DNA of 64,000 bases. Source: Berberis thunbergii. Lineage: Eukaryota; Streptophyta; Magnoliopsida; Ranunculales; Berberidaceae. The stretch's first letter is position 1; every line of letters begins with the position of its first letter. Positions 10,108 to 22,769 of this stretch are shown piece after piece. The notes beneath the pieces were generated by a model. It did not search any database and was not told the origin of the DNA. It was given only the letters and a program-made list of their open reading frames with translations. The stretch spans positions 372,001 through 436,000 of the forward strand of contig QNQO01000643.1 in NCBI GenBank assembly GCA_003290165.1, written 5' to 3'. The position numbers were made by a program, and so were the translations under genes.

Positions 10108-13100
10108 AAAAATTGGATTGAGCATAATCGTCTCAGCATCGAATATCAACTAGGGCTCCGCACCTTCCTTAATGATGCTTTTGAGTTGATGTCATTTCAT
10201 GGAAAGATAAAATGTCTATGCAAAAGGTGTCATAACAGGCAATTCCAAGTTTGTGACAGTGTTCATGAACATCTAATCATTTCTGAGTGGGATAGTCAGT
10301 ATGCCAAAGGTATATGGGTACACCACGGTGAATTGGAAGTATTGGATGCATTTGCATATGAAGAAGATTCATAGGAAGAGGAAGAGGACGATATGGAAGG
10401 CATGTTACATGACGCATTTGGGCATTCGCCAATTATGGGTGAACAAGAAGACATTCACCATGAACCAAATGAAAAGGCAATGTCATTTTACAAGTTAGTT
10501 GAGGAAGCTGAGCAAGAGCTATACCCTGGTTTGAAGAACTTCAACAAGTTGTCCTACCTTGTCCACTTGTTTCACCTAAAGTGTCTAAATGGTTGGACCA
10601 ACAAATCTGTAACTCAACTACTCAAATTTCTTAAAAAGGTGCTCCCCCTTGGTGAATGCTTGTCTGATTCGTTCTACAAGGCAAAAAAAATTGTGAATGA
10701 TCTTGGCCTCGGCTATAAAAAGATTGATGCTTGCCCCAATGAATGTATTTTGTATCGAAATGAATTTGCGGATGCAGTATTATGTTCTATATGCCACTTA
10801 TCAAGGTGGAAACAAGCAGGTGATGGGTCTAATGTACTTACTAGTAAGAGACGTGGGGTAGCTGCTAAGACAATGTGGCATTTCCCACTTATTCCGAGGT
10901 TACAGAGGCTATTTATGTCAGCTAAGATAGCATCAAGCATGCGTTGGCATGCAGACTCACGAGCACGGGACGATATCTTAAGGCATCCTGATGATTCTAT
11001 GGCTTGGCGACATCTCGATAATCAATTTCCAAACTTTGTTGTTGATGGTCGAAATGTCAGGTTAGGATTGGCAAGTGATGGCTTTCTTTATGATGTCTTT
11101 TCTTATTTCTGGACCTTGTGCTCCAGGCAATGATATTGATGTATATTGACAGCCTTTGATTGATGAGTTGAAGGAATTATGGGACGTTGGGCATCTAACA
11201 TACGATGCATCAAGGAATGAAAATTGTGTGATGCGTGCAGCTATCACATGGACAATTAATGGCTTTCCTGCATATGCAAACTTGTCTGGGTGGAGCACAA
11301 AAGGCAAGTATGCATGCCCCACTTGCAATGTGGAGACAACACGTCATTATCTGGCAAATTCTCGAAAGTTTTGTTATATGGGTCATCGTCGCTTTCTAGA
11401 TCAGACTCATAGATATAGACATCAAGCAGAATCATTTGATGGAAAGATTGAACTACGACCTCCTCCCCCTAACTTGACTGGGCAACAATTGCTAGCCGAG
11501 GCAAGTAAGGTGACAATAATGTTTGGGAAGCACCGTGCACAAGTAGTTGGCTCTAAGCGCAAAAGGGATTGTGAAGGAGTAATAGGGTGGAAGAAGAAAA
11601 TTATTTTCTTTTCATTGCCTTATTGGGAACATCTCTTAATACGTCATAACCTTGATGTGATGCATATTGAGAAGAACATTTGCGAGAGTTTAGTTGGAAC
11701 ACTATTAAACATGGAAGGGAAAACCAAGAACACGTTGAATGCCCGCTTGGACCTACAAGAACTGGACATTAGGAATGCCCTACATCCAGAAACTACTTCT
11801 GGTAAGGTTCATTTGCCTAAGGTGAGTTACTCCTTGACTGCGAGAGAGAAAAAACTAATCTGCACAGTGTTCTCCAAGGTTAAAGTGCCAGATGGCTATT
11901 CGAGTAACTTATCCTGATGTGTTCGTGTGAAAGAACATAAAATATCAGGATTCAAGAGTCATGATTTCCATATATTAATGCAACAGCTACTGCCAATAGC
12001 AATTTACAAAATTCTTCCCAAAGAAGTTAGTACAGTTTTGATAGAGCTAAGTACGTATTTTCGTGAATTGTGCTCCAAAACTGGGACAGTTAATTGCTAT
12101 GAGCAGTTACAATGTCATAAACCTCTAGTACTTTGTCATCTTGAGAGGATTTTCCCCCCGTTTTCTTTGATATAATGCTTTACTTGTCCATACACTTGGC
12201 AAGTGAGGCTAAAATGGCAGGACTTGTTCACTATCGTTGGATGTATCCTATTGAGAGGTAAATCCCCAAACCATGTGTCATAATGTTAAGTAGTATGTAT
12301 TAAAATAACTACTAATATATCATGTCAAATTATATCTCCTAGGTACATTCACACATTGAAGTCATATGTGCGCAATCGAAGTCGTCCTGAGGGATCAATT
12401 GCTGAAGGATACCTGGCAGAAGAATGTTTGACATTTTGTTCAAGATATTTGAACGATGTTGAGACAAGGTCTAACCGGCCAGTGCGAAATGATGATAATT
12501 ATGTGCAAGTAGCACGAGCCTTCCTCAACATTTTCTCATCGCCCGAGCGTGGCATTGGGAAGGCAGAGTTTATGAATATTGACGAAGTTACGTGGGTACA
12601 AATGCATAGATGGGTGTTATTTAACACATCTGAAATATACACACATGTAATGTACGCACGTCCACTATCTCCTCTCCACTTGAATCTCGACTTTGTAGCA
12701 CCCTTAGTATCTCTAATGCATCTTAACCTTTTGTAGAGAACATAAGGAAGCCCTCCGAGCACGATACCCGAACAAATGACAAATAGACATTGATCAGATT
12801 CATAACTCTGAGTTTCCTCAGTGGTTTTGTGATGATGTGAGTTTTGCCTCTACTAAATTGTAAAGTCATGTTAACCAAATACTAAGGTTGTGCATTCTTT
12901 GGCTTCTAATGAACAGGTCAACAGTTCTGATGAACCTAATGATGTTCAACACTTGTCGTGGGGTCCTTCCAAGGTTGTTCGTAAGTTTAAAAAATACCTT
13001 ATTAATGGGTGTAGGTATCGCACGTAGTGTGCAAATAGGAGAAGTAAATCCCAGAACAGTGGAGTTGTACTCTCGGCAAGTTGCATTAATTATGGAACGG

Positions 13101-13268
13101 TTAATGACAGTTCCCCCACAACATTAGATGTGACGTACTACGGCGTGTTGACTGACATCACAAAGTTGGATTACGGAGGAGGGCGACATGTAGTCCTATT
13201 TAGATGTGATTGGGTTGATAGGTGTGGCATTGAGGTAGACGAGTTAGGATTCACAATTGTGAAACTTA
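10108..13268 (+). pseudogene. CACTA-A TNP2-type transposase, main part
   Basis: Read with frameshifts, this covers most of a plant CACTA transposase. In order: an N-terminal Transpos_assoc zinc-binding region (10,115-10,375; FHGKIKCLCKRCHNRQF, then a conserved HLI...W.HGE); the Transposase_21/TNP2 core (10,500-11,150; LYPGLKNFNKLSYLVHL, NECILYRNEF, RDDILRHPDDSMAWRHLD); its continuation (11,150-11,910; YACPTCNVET, LDVMHIEKNICESL); DUF4218-like sequence (11,927-12,620; HKISGFKSHDFHILMQQLLP, RNRSRPEGSIAEGYLAEECL); and the start of DUF4216 (13,120-13,268; TYYGVLTDITKLDYGG). Lesions include a frame slip after the first ATG, a stop after YEEDS, a frameshift near 11,120 and a stop at 11,915. CACTA-B is inserted in the DUF4216 coding region. 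The enzyme would bind element ends and catalyse excision; this copy cannot. Confidence 0.9.
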
Positions 13269-13284
13269 CACTATACCAAAAATA

Positions 13285-13740
13285 CCCATCCGCAACGGTT
13301 TGAGACAATGGGGGTAAGCTATTGTCACGGCTTAGAGGCCTGGCCATTTGAGGCATCGCCAAATCACCTTTGACAGCTATAAACCGTGGCAACACTTATT
13401 AGCAACGGTTTTATGTTCGAGGACGCTTGATTATTTTCTGCATTTAGCCACGGCTACCAGGCATAGCTATATGTTCCACGTTCCATAACCGTGGCAACAT
13501 ATATAAATTATTTTGAATTTCTTTGGTCTCGGAGCCGTTGCAAGCATGAAGGCCACGGTTTTAAGCCGTGGCAAGCATGAAGGACCACGGTTGTAAGCCG
13601 TGACAAGCACGAAGACCACGGTTGTAAGTTGTTGCATGCATAAAGGACCACGATTGTAAGCCGTTGCCAGTCAAAAGAAAATTAAAAAAAAAGAATTTTG
13701 GTTTGTTGCGAGGGTTTGAAACCATTGCAAATTAATATAA
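13285..13740. repeat. Left subterminal repeats of CACTA-B
   Basis: Repeated GCAACGGTTT, CCACGGTTTTAAGCCGTGGC and CACGGTTGTAAGCCGT motifs occur as opposed pairs with 30-60 bp spacing. Confidence 0.8.
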
Positions 13741-14014
13741 TCGAAAAAAAAATTATATTATTTTTCTGCTGCAGCAAAATCACAGCCCCACACCTGCAAA
13801 ATCAGTCCTTACTAAGATCGACCAGACACTTGCCATGTGGCGTGTACCCGTGCCTATGACACGGCTACCGTGTCATGCCTCCGGCATGAATAGGATTCCA
13901 CAAATTATATGCTAGATAAATACAAAATCAACCGTAAAATGGAACCTTGTCAAGTTTTGACGCCAAACAAAAACATCTAAACTAATAGCACTAATGTACA
14001 ATAACAGGATTAAC

Positions 14015-14125
14015 CTTTTTATGTTCAACCTTAAGTGGAGGTCCTTCGTGGTAGAAACTAGGCATTGGGTTTGCTTTGAACTTCAAGCTCTTCCTAAGTT
14101 GTTTGATAGCAACCTCTCGTTCTTC
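14015..14125 (-). pseudogene. WDL: Captured exon: WVD2-like/TPX2-domain microtubule protein
   Basis: On the minus strand, after acceptor TTCAG, the exon reads [18 protein letters not shown] then [19 protein letters not shown], with a GT donor. This is the core of the TPX2 C-terminal domain as in plant WVD2/WDL microtubule-bundling proteins (usual form QLRKSLTFKATPMPSFY-EGPP-K-ELKK). Only one exon remains. It has the same orientation as the TIM22 and LETM1 fragments in this element. Confidence 0.85.
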
Positions 14126-14859
14126 CTGAATTCAAATGAAACAAACAATAGATATTTAGAGTGTGCAATGGAAGCACGAGAATAGACATTTAGAGTGCGG
14201 TGGAAGCACACGGGGAAGAGTGAAATTTGGAGTATCTTGTTGTCAAAATGGTATGTAGCTTTATTCTCTATTGTTTGCAACTCACTTCATCTCTTTGTAT
14301 CCCCTGTTCACTCACTGTTTCATTGTAGCCAAAAGAACAGAGCGACAACCCCCTATTACTCCCTATTTTCTCCTTGTATAAAACGGCCAAAGAGACAACT
14401 CTTTCACCTACTGGTGCAGCTGACTTCAAGAACTTTGTTTTCTCTCCATTTGAAGCTTTCAAAGGGCAGGGTTTCTCCCCCACTCAAGCATGCCCCTGGT
14501 ACTCCTATTCCCCATTCAATTGGGAACCTTGACATTCAGTGTAAAACTTTGTTAAAATTGAACTACTTAGTCTTCATCATCTATTTCTAATCCAACCATA
14601 GTTATTTGTTTGGCGATTGGGACACATTTAGAACTCGTAACACATGAACCACCTACTTTCTTGCCAATCTACTGTTTAAAAAAGCAAGCTTACAATTTTC
14701 ATCAAACTTCACAGATACCAATCAAAATTTTCCATTGAGTGTGCCGTAAATCAAACTTCACAGATACTTCACAGATGAACTTCACAGTTATTTGTATGCC
14801 GTAAATTTGAAGTGTGTGCATTCATATACAACAAGTGAATGTAAAAAGACTACCCTTAC
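14126..14859. other. Intron-like DNA in CACTA-B
   Basis: No gene is recognised between the TPX2-domain exon and the TIM22 fragment. The open frame at 14,195-14,590 (plus) has no family features. Short direct repeats of TCAAACTTCACAGATAC occur at 14,703-14,775. Confidence 0.4.
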
Positions 14860-15219
14860 CTAATGCTGACATTGTTCCTCCAGTCACACACTCGGCCACA
14901 GCGGTATTTGTTATATCATGTTTCACTCGCATCTAAAACAAAAAAATTTCTCTATGATTTTTCCAACAATACAAATCCACCTAGTTATAATGTAAGAAAA
15001 TTACCATAACACAAATTGATTTCTCTCATACCTTCTCTACTGCACATTCAGTAGCTGAAAATATAAAACCCATCACTGCAAATGTCTTAGCAGAGCTATA
15101 GCTCCTTCTTCCCATTTGCTTGGCTTCATAAACAAATTTTTGTTTTGCAGTCATTTGTTCTTGCATCAGAGGACTATCCAATGCCCCAAGAAGCATACCC
15201 ATGAAGAACCCAAGTCCTC
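14860..15219 (-). pseudogene. TIM22: Captured fragment: mitochondrial TIM22-type translocase, two exons
   Basis: Minus-strand exons at 15,219-15,032 and 14,932-14,860 read GGLGFFMGMLLGALDSPLMQ, then KQMGRRSYSSAKTFAVMGF, then FSATECAVEKV and MRVKHDITNTAVAECVTGG. This is the Tim17/Tim22/Tim23 membrane fold of the carrier translocase subunit TIM22, which inserts carrier proteins into the mitochondrial inner membrane. The donor intron is retained, so capture was at the DNA level. The N-terminal region and the end of the protein are missing. Confidence 0.88.
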
Positions 15220-17475
15220 CTACAAATTATACAAAGACAGTGAGCAATCAATTGAAAAGCTACATAACACCTAAATATTCAGTTACCAATAAAAACCCAG
15301 AACCCCATAGTTCAAAAATTCATATAAACAAAAAAATGTAACTTTTTTTACATAATCAAAAGCAGTGCGCAAAAATAGTGACAAAACAGTGCTGGAGTGT
15401 TCCCGGCTTCTTTTGATAGTCATCATAGGATGCCATGGTTCAGTGCTGGAGTTGTCCTAGATGACAAAAACATGTATGTGCGCAATGTGGATTGACACTG
15501 AACTCTTTCTACATTACCCAATCACTAAAGCTTAAATTTGGGATCACAAGACTTCCTTAGTTGAAATATGGAATGCCTCAAGATTTGGAGCTCTCCAGCT
15601 TTATCTCCCTGGGATGAGCTCGTGTAAAATGACTCCATGGGATACCAATTAAAGAGTGGCAAATAACAATGGAAGAATCACTAATAGTTTCTAAATGGTG
15701 AAGTGAGTCAGTGTTGGTATTCTCAAAATGTGTTTATTTGAAGAATAATATTTGCAGCTTCCACATGATATTGTTATATCAATTTCCCTTCTTACTTCCT
15801 CGTGTTCTTTGTATATGCTATTTATTTTTCTTTAATTTCATAGACAAGTAAGTCTGTTGCTAACTATGCCAGATGACAAGAGACTAGAGACTGAACTTCA
15901 AAATATAAATGCAAATATTTTGCTGAAAGCAAAAAGTTACAAGCAGATTTAGGGATGAAACAACAAAATGTATTTACTTCAAGACAAAGGATGACTAACC
16001 TTAGACTTGGATCACTCATGCAAGGTGTGCAGAACCACCCCTGGGTGCAGCTATATCCAGAGTATATCAACTATGACATGAGGAAGCTCAATAAAGATCA
16101 TGTACATCTGAATAGCTTAAAAGTTAAACAAACTTTATTTTCAAGTTATAGTGTGAACCAGCTGGATTATCAACGAAAAAAAAGTGCACAAGAAAAGTGC
16201 AAAAGTAACATCTGTGTTCAATCAAAAGTGACCTAGCCATCAAAAGAAAACCAACTAGGTACTTGCAAGATGACAAGACACACAGATAAAGCATGCCTTG
16301 CTTCCTTGGTGTGGTTCGATTATTTGATCTCACAATTACTTAATTGAAGTGCATTTTTTAGTGGATATCAGTGTCTGGTGAACAAGTATCCTTGCAGGTG
16401 TCATTTTGGCACGGCCATCATAACACTATGCAGGTACCATGTTTTGATGATGTTTTGTTTGGTAGAACTGAGTGGATGAGTGATCAACATGTGCACGCTC
16501 AATGAAAGCAAGTTGAAATGGTGATCCTAACGACTTTCAAGTATGTGACATCTAATTAAGCAAGGAGTAAACCTCAAGGTGAATGCTGACTTTACATTCA
16601 ATGGAGATTGAAATGCCACACCTCGCATATATAGGCAAGAAAAATCAGCTGCTATAATAGGTTATCCCTTGTTTAGAATTTTCTGCTTTTCATTCCTAGA
16701 TTTGCAAACTTCATAACTTTTGATCCATAAGTTGGATTCCGTATACATGAAAACTCTTGAGAAGATCTATAACATGAAATCCATAACACTTTCGGCACAA
16801 ATATAAAAACATTGGTTATTCTTTTACATGGTAATCATGATGTACAACTTAACTAGTTTATAGTTCATTCAGAAAATATAAATTTATTTTAGTCAATGCA
16901 TTAGGTAAGGAACATATACGACTTAAATAGATGCCATGCACACGTGCATCACTAGTAAGTAATGATAGGAAGCATTCAACAAGTTTCAGACATAAAAGGA
17001 AAGACTATGAGGAATACCTTAGAAAGAACCAAAGGAGGAGGAAGTAAAACAGATCTTATCTTTAGAAAGCATCTTTCTGCCATATCCCTTTCCATTTTAT
17101 CGATGCTAAGAAGTCTTTATATATCGCAGGAGCCCACATATTTGATGTCTCTCTCATCTTTTGACGTAGTTGAGCAACCAACTTTATCACAGTCTACAAA
17201 CACAACCAAAAAATTAGAAGACATCAATAAAAACATGCCAACTGGGATGTTGTTATTTCAATTGATGGACAAAACTTATTAAGTGAACTTTAAGTCACTA
17301 AAAGGAGGACAAAACCTATTAAGCGAACTTTAAGTCAATTGATGGACAAAACCTATTAAGCGAACTTATATAGGTTGAGTCGTTTATTCAAACGTACAAG
17401 CTTTGCAACAATGCAAGTACAATATCACGTAAAGAAGCATGAGAGAATTTTTAGCTGAAAACAAATATCAATTCC
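15220..17475. other. Unassigned DNA in CACTA-B
   Basis: No protein family is recognised. Around 17,283-17,365 the phrase AACCTATTAAGCGAACTT recurs two to three times. A minus-strand piece near 17,060-17,200 may be a further short exon, but I cannot name it. Confidence 0.35.
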
Positions 17476-19790
17476 ATTACCTTTATCCTTAGAAAGATTG
17501 CTGATAAGCTCTTGGATTCCTTTTTTGTCTATGGTGTCCTTAAGGTACACAGCTGCAGCTGCTACCTCCTCAGGAGTAACTTTCCCATCCTTATCTCTAA
17601 AATATGAGACATGCATAACTAATTATCACTGAAGGAATGCTAACATAATGAATATCACGATATTAGTATAGACATCATGAGAGTGACTCAAGCTATTCAA
17701 CTCAATGCGTCAACTTAAACCGACAAGTTAAATTGATGGAGGCTACCATTTCGGAGGATGGAATATTAGGACATACAGGAAGAATATGAACACATATCAA
17801 ATCAACAATTTAATTAATGGTAAAACAGGCATGTCATGCCTGTGAAACTAGCAACAAGGCACATCTTTGCAGCTGAAGGGTCTAGAAAGTCGAGAAGGGA
17901 ACATGCCATTGACAAACACCAGATTGGAGATATGGCTCAAAACAGAGCTGAACAATGAATATACTGAAATGGGGTCCTAAAACATGTATCCTGACTAAAT
18001 GTATGGTATACCTGTCAAGTAGGAGCCAGCCTTCACCAATTTTGGCATCCACATCATCTATCTTCTTTTCAAGCTTTTGGAGCATCACAGCAACCTGAAA
18101 TAAGAGTCCAAATGCAGTGTACCATAAATTACATGGCAATACATTAGCAAGTGCAGATACATAGAAATTAATTCAGCTTAAAGAATCAAAGATTCTTTTG
18201 ATGAAACTAACCGTGTCTATCAACGCTGATGAAACCTTGTTATCCACCACTGTTTCATCATCTTCATCTTCGTCCTCCCGAGCAGCTCTGTATGCTTTCT
18301 TAGCGTCTTCTTCACCTTCTGTGCCCTCTTTATCTACCATACTATTATACAGTTCTATCTGTAGACAGCACATTAACACATTCAAATACAATCTCTGATA
18401 GAACACACGAAAACTAACGATCAGATCAGGTGTCCCTATTGGGAAATATCAGTTTTCCCTGTCGACTTCTCATTGGGAAATTAAATTGGGCCACGTACAA
18501 AACTTAAATGAACTATGCACACAGCTTACTCATGAATGCTGCCAATGAGAAGAGAACATGAAAACGAGCCACCCTGTCTTTCTATTAGTCAGGAGATGCA
18601 ATACCAATGCCACTTAGACTTGTAAACATATATACAATCTTTTCAGCAGATTGAAAAAGCAGCATGTCATTCAAGAAATGAAACAAAAGTACTTATTACC
18701 AAAAACGTAGTACTGATATTGATCAAGTTGCTAAGAATTCACAGTTCGGACATTAAATATTAGAGATAGCAAACAAAAAATAACAGATCTTGGCCTACCT
18801 CCTTATCGACAAGTCTCATGAGCTCTCAACGCTCCATTTTCACAGACTGCAACAATTAGCAACAAAACCCAACATGTTACTAGAATTGACATAGAACAAT
18901 CGATGATCCATTATTCGACAGATTATGAAGTCCATCCTTACAGATGCAGATGCTAGAACAGCCAAAGCACGACTGAGTTGCTCTTGTTTCTCCAAAGTTT
19001 TTGCTATTGCCTGTTCTTGGGCTTCTTTTGCTGTTGCAACTCTCATCTCCTCAGAGCCACATCCAGCTGACTAATACCAGTGTCTTTCAGCTTAGCTTGT
19101 TCCTCTTCTTCTTTCTCCTCTTCCTCCTACAATAAATTGAGTAGTTTAAATAACTGAAAATATAGACTTACCAAGAAGGGAAAAAAATGTAGAATTGATG
19201 TCAACAATATTTGGGAACATTGCCAATGGCAATGGATGTCGAGAACAAAAGAAAAACAATTTTGAAAAACAAACTGTCTTGGGAAAACAGCCAAAAAAAA
19301 TTCACGAGGTAGTTGTGGTTCGGTGCTTCACAGTTTAGAATTTTTATCTATGCTTTTCCTTTATTTCAATGTTCTTAATAGAGCTATTTTAAACAAGCAG
19401 ACATGAAACTTAACATAATGGTAATTATGTTTAGAGGAAGTAGTCAATATAGATCTTATTTTAGAAATAAATGTTATCATGTTAAGGAGGTTGCACCGAG
19501 AGCTTTCAGTGGTACCATATACATTGTTAATAGAGCAATGGCAAAAGAAGTTATATGCTCGATAAGTTGTTTATATATATCCCATTTTATACCTTGATAA
19601 GTTCTTCCTGCATTTCTATGAACTCCAATTTCCTCTTCCTCTCTGAAACAGAATCTTCAGATGGCAAAGATGTCACTTGAATAGTATCCACAACATCATC
19701 TGACAGAGAAGACATAGTATTCATAACAGCCTCCTCTGGTCTCAACTTCCCAGAAATTTTAAAAGATCTGCGCCAGAAATAGAGTTTAGT
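17476..19790 (-). pseudogene. LETM1: Captured fragment: LETM1-type mitochondrial cation/proton exchanger, C-terminal exons
   Basis: Minus-strand exons in order: 19,780-19,610 (FKISGKLRPEEAVMNTMSSL, then VTSLPSEDSVSERKRKLEF); 19,126-18,955 (EEEEKEEEEQAKLKDTGISQ, then EAQEQAIAKTLEKQEQLSRA); 18,846-18,799 (KMER*ELMRLVDKE); 18,360-18,210 (IELYNSMVDKEGTEGEEDAK); 18,095-18,010 (LEKKIDDVDAKIGEGWLLLD); 17,600-17,478 (DKDGKVTPEEVAAAAVYLKD, an EF-hand-like segment). This matches the soluble C-terminal half of plant LETM1 of the mitochondrial inner membrane. The membrane-spanning N-terminal half is absent. A frameshift in the second exon and a stop (MER*ELM) mark it as non-functional. Confidence 0.9.
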
Positions 19791-20129
19791 GCAGCCCACT
19801 TTTCAAACATATTTGAAGAAACCACATTTTAATTACCTGGAAAGAATTAGAAGAGACGATGGCAAGGAGTGGTTGAGGGACAAATCTAACCAATCACGAA
19901 TGTTTAAATTTATTCAGTGGATGTGATAACATGTCTCAGGCGCCAAGACAGACATGTGGTTATGTAGTCATTTTTTTATTTGATTGCTTTATAAGAGAGC
20001 TATGCATTTCATTTTGAACTAATAAGGTCACAAGAGAGTTAAACTAACAAAGTTAGTTATTGTTGAAGGCAATGCGCATAATAAGGAGCTATTTGGGCGA
20101 TGAAACCTGGATGTATTATATAAAAACAA

Positions 20130-20735
20130 GCACCCTACAATTTGTCAATGGACAAAGCCACCTATAGGCTGGTACAATAGCAACTCTAATGGCTCGCTAC
20201 AAGGAGTCACTGGTGGGTATGGCATTGTTATACATGATGCAGGGGATGTTATCGCAGCATGCACGGGGTCTGCAACAGGGCACTTAGTTATCAAACATGA
20301 GCTTCAAGGAGTCAAGGCCGGGATTAAACTTGCACAGAGATACAATATCAAGAAGCTAGAAGTTACAACTGACTCGACCATTGTCTTTGATTATCTGACG
20401 AAGGACAAAAGCGTAGCATGGGATCTTAGACACATGTTGCGCAGAATTAAATACATGCTTAGCTCACTGGAAAACTATAAAGTCAGTCATGCTTATAGAG
20501 AAACTAACAGAAGTGCGGATCGGTTAGCTCGCTTGCTTCCTAATAATGTTTTTATGGAAGTTATACCAAGTTCCTTTGCCGAGGACTTGAAAAAGATTGT
20601 GTATGAAGATATAATAGGCATGATGTACTTGAGACTGTAACAATCATTTTGTTTTCAGGTTCGGGGATCCTAAATAACCCCGCTCTCTTTCCAAAAAAAT
20701 AAAAAAATAAAAATAAAATAAATAAAACCTTAATA
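20130..20735 (+). mobile_element. 5'-truncated LINE (RNase H domain) in CACTA-B
   Basis: The frame reads WTKPPIGWYNSNSNGS, GGYGIVIHDAGDVIAACTGS, HELQGVKAGIKLAQRYNIKK, EVTTDSTIVFDYL, HAYRETNRSADRLARLL and SSFAEDLKKIVYED, then a stop at 20,638-20,640. This is an RVT_3/RNase H domain at the end of a plant L1-type LINE. The 3' UTR TTCGGGGATCCTAAATAACC ends in CTCTTTCC and an A-rich tail (AAAAAAATAAAAAAATAAAA). It is related to the copy at 1,482-1,759. EN and RT are absent; a target duplication was not clear by eye. Confidence 0.85.
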
Positions 20736-22060
20736 AACAATTGAACTAGAGAAATATATGTACCTTGTAAAAAGGAATCTTTTTCACACTACCACCTGCT
20801 GAGTTTCAGTCTGCTGAGTTTGTTGCATATATATAAGAACCAGATAACCATATCACAATGAAAAAAATATAATGAAACTTAACACAAAAATTGATAAAGG
20901 TAAACATACCCTCATCCCTCCTCCTTTATCCGGGCTTGGGACCAGCAATGTAAAAAAGAACATTTACATTGGCGGAGTTAAAAAATGGTTGTTATATATA
21001 TATATAACAACAAGAAAACAACACTACTAAGACTTTGAAATAAAAACCTTCAGTAAAAAAAATAGTACAAGCAAAGGCCAGAGTGGAATCAAGAACACAT
21101 AATATGAAGGTAGAAAATATTTTAAGGGGGTGGACATCATGGAAATTTTTACAACAACATGGTCATTTTCTCTTGTCACTTGTTTTCTATACAATTCTGC
21201 TATCTTTGTAATCAAACTTAGCCTTAAAAAAATAAGGAATCTACCTAGCTAACATGACTGATAAAAGGACATTTGATGCGAAAATTCTGTCACTAGTAAT
21301 GTGAAGTATATGTCTATGTACTCTATGGTTCTCCTTTAAAGACTGAAATATATTTCATGTCGACCACTACCACCACCACCACATAGTATATACTTCACTA
21401 CTATCCAAGAACTAAGTCATGATAGGTACATGTAAACAAACATATATACAAACAAATACACAATTTACAGAAAATAATTGTATAGCAAGCAAGATGAACA
21501 TCATCAATTCATTTGAGAAAATTAATAAGCTAAATAGTTATTCAATGTGAGGTGAAAACTAGTACCATCATAATATAATCCAAGACATGATAGAAATAAA
21601 ACATTACACTAATTAACTGAAAAAAATTGAACTTCTAATTACTTCAATGTTGAGATATTACTAAACTGAAAGAGTTACCTTTATCCATATGGAATTGAAA
21701 GAGTTCGAGAATAGCTTCGAATGATGGAGAGCAACACATAATATTTACTAATCCCTAAAATTAGCATAAATAAATAAATTTTATTACACACTATAGAGCC
21801 GGCTGAAGCCAAACATAAAAATCTCTATTTCTTAAAAATCAGTGAAAATGAACATTTGAAGGAAAAAAAATTCAAGAACTGGTTTTCTTCCTCATTCAAG
21901 AAGAAAAAACACTTAACAGACATAGCAATTTCCCCATCAACCCATCAAGAAGAAAGAATCTCTAGAATTTTCTTCCTCATTCGATTATCTGCAAAACCCA
22001 TCAACCCCATTCGATTTTCTGAAAAAACCCATATTATATTTCACCATTTTTCACAATTTC
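20736..22060. other. AT-rich DNA in CACTA-B, no gene recognised
   Basis: Nothing recognisable is encoded. The stretch contains simple repeats (TATATATA near 20,993; ACCACCACC near 21,366). Confidence 0.4.
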
Positions 22061-22077
22061 CCAATTTATTAGTGAAA

Positions 22078-22176
22078 ATGGACCAAACACTCATCGGAAA
22101 CCTAAATGTAACAGAACAATCGAGATTGCAAAGACTCAAAGAAGAAAAAATTTCAAGACAAGTGACAGTGTATTAG
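22078..22176 (+). pseudogene. Possible captured 5' end of an unrecognised gene
   Basis: A pyrimidine-rich, 5' UTR-like stretch (from about 21,880) precedes an ATG reading MDQTLIGNLNVTEQSRLQRL and about ten more residues, then a stop. It looks like the first exon of a host gene, but I do not recognise the family. It would be the only captured fragment in CACTA-B on the plus strand, so it needs confirming before it is counted. Confidence 0.3.
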
Positions 22177-22184
22177 CTCTGGTC

Positions 22185-22530
22185 GAGGTCGAGGTTTTGG
22201 ATCGAGGTCAAAACTCATCATGAGGTCGAAACTTAGCTCGAGGTCGAGGTCGCAAGTCAGCACGATGCACATATCTTGTCTCTGATTTCTCACCACAAGG
22301 TCGAGGTCGATGGCTTGAGTTTTCGATCGAGCTTTCTCTGATTTTTCTGCAATCAACACAACTCAGCACGAGGTCGGAACTTAGCTCGAGGTCGAGGTCG
22401 TAAGTAAGCACGATGCTCAGATCTAGTATTTGATTTCTCACCACAAGGTCGAGGTCGATGGCTAGAGTTTTCGATCGAGCTTTCTCTAATTTTTCGATCG
22501 AGCTTTATCTGATTTCTCTGCAATCAACAC
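22185..22530. repeat. Tandem duplication with GAGGTCGAGGTCG minisatellite
   Basis: A unit of about 180 bp containing CTCGAGGTCGAGGTCG, GATTTCTCACCACAAGGTCG and GTTTTCGATCGAGCTTTCTC is present nearly twice. It lies just inside the right subterminal region of CACTA-B. Confidence 0.8.
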
Positions 22531-22769
22531 AAAAATTTGATGCCAAAGCTTTATCTAATTTTCTCAACATCGTCTTGGTCGATTCTCCCCTCGAGCTTTT
22601 GAACCAAAAACAGATCTGTGATTTTCTTACAAAACCCTAAAACTCTAAAATGAAAATGGAAGAGGCGGGAGCGCCAATTTTTTTCGCAAGACAGCGAAAT
22701 TGTTTTCACCCTCATGAAATCCACTCGAGTTCTCCACACAGGCACGTGCAACACATGTGCATTTTTTTA

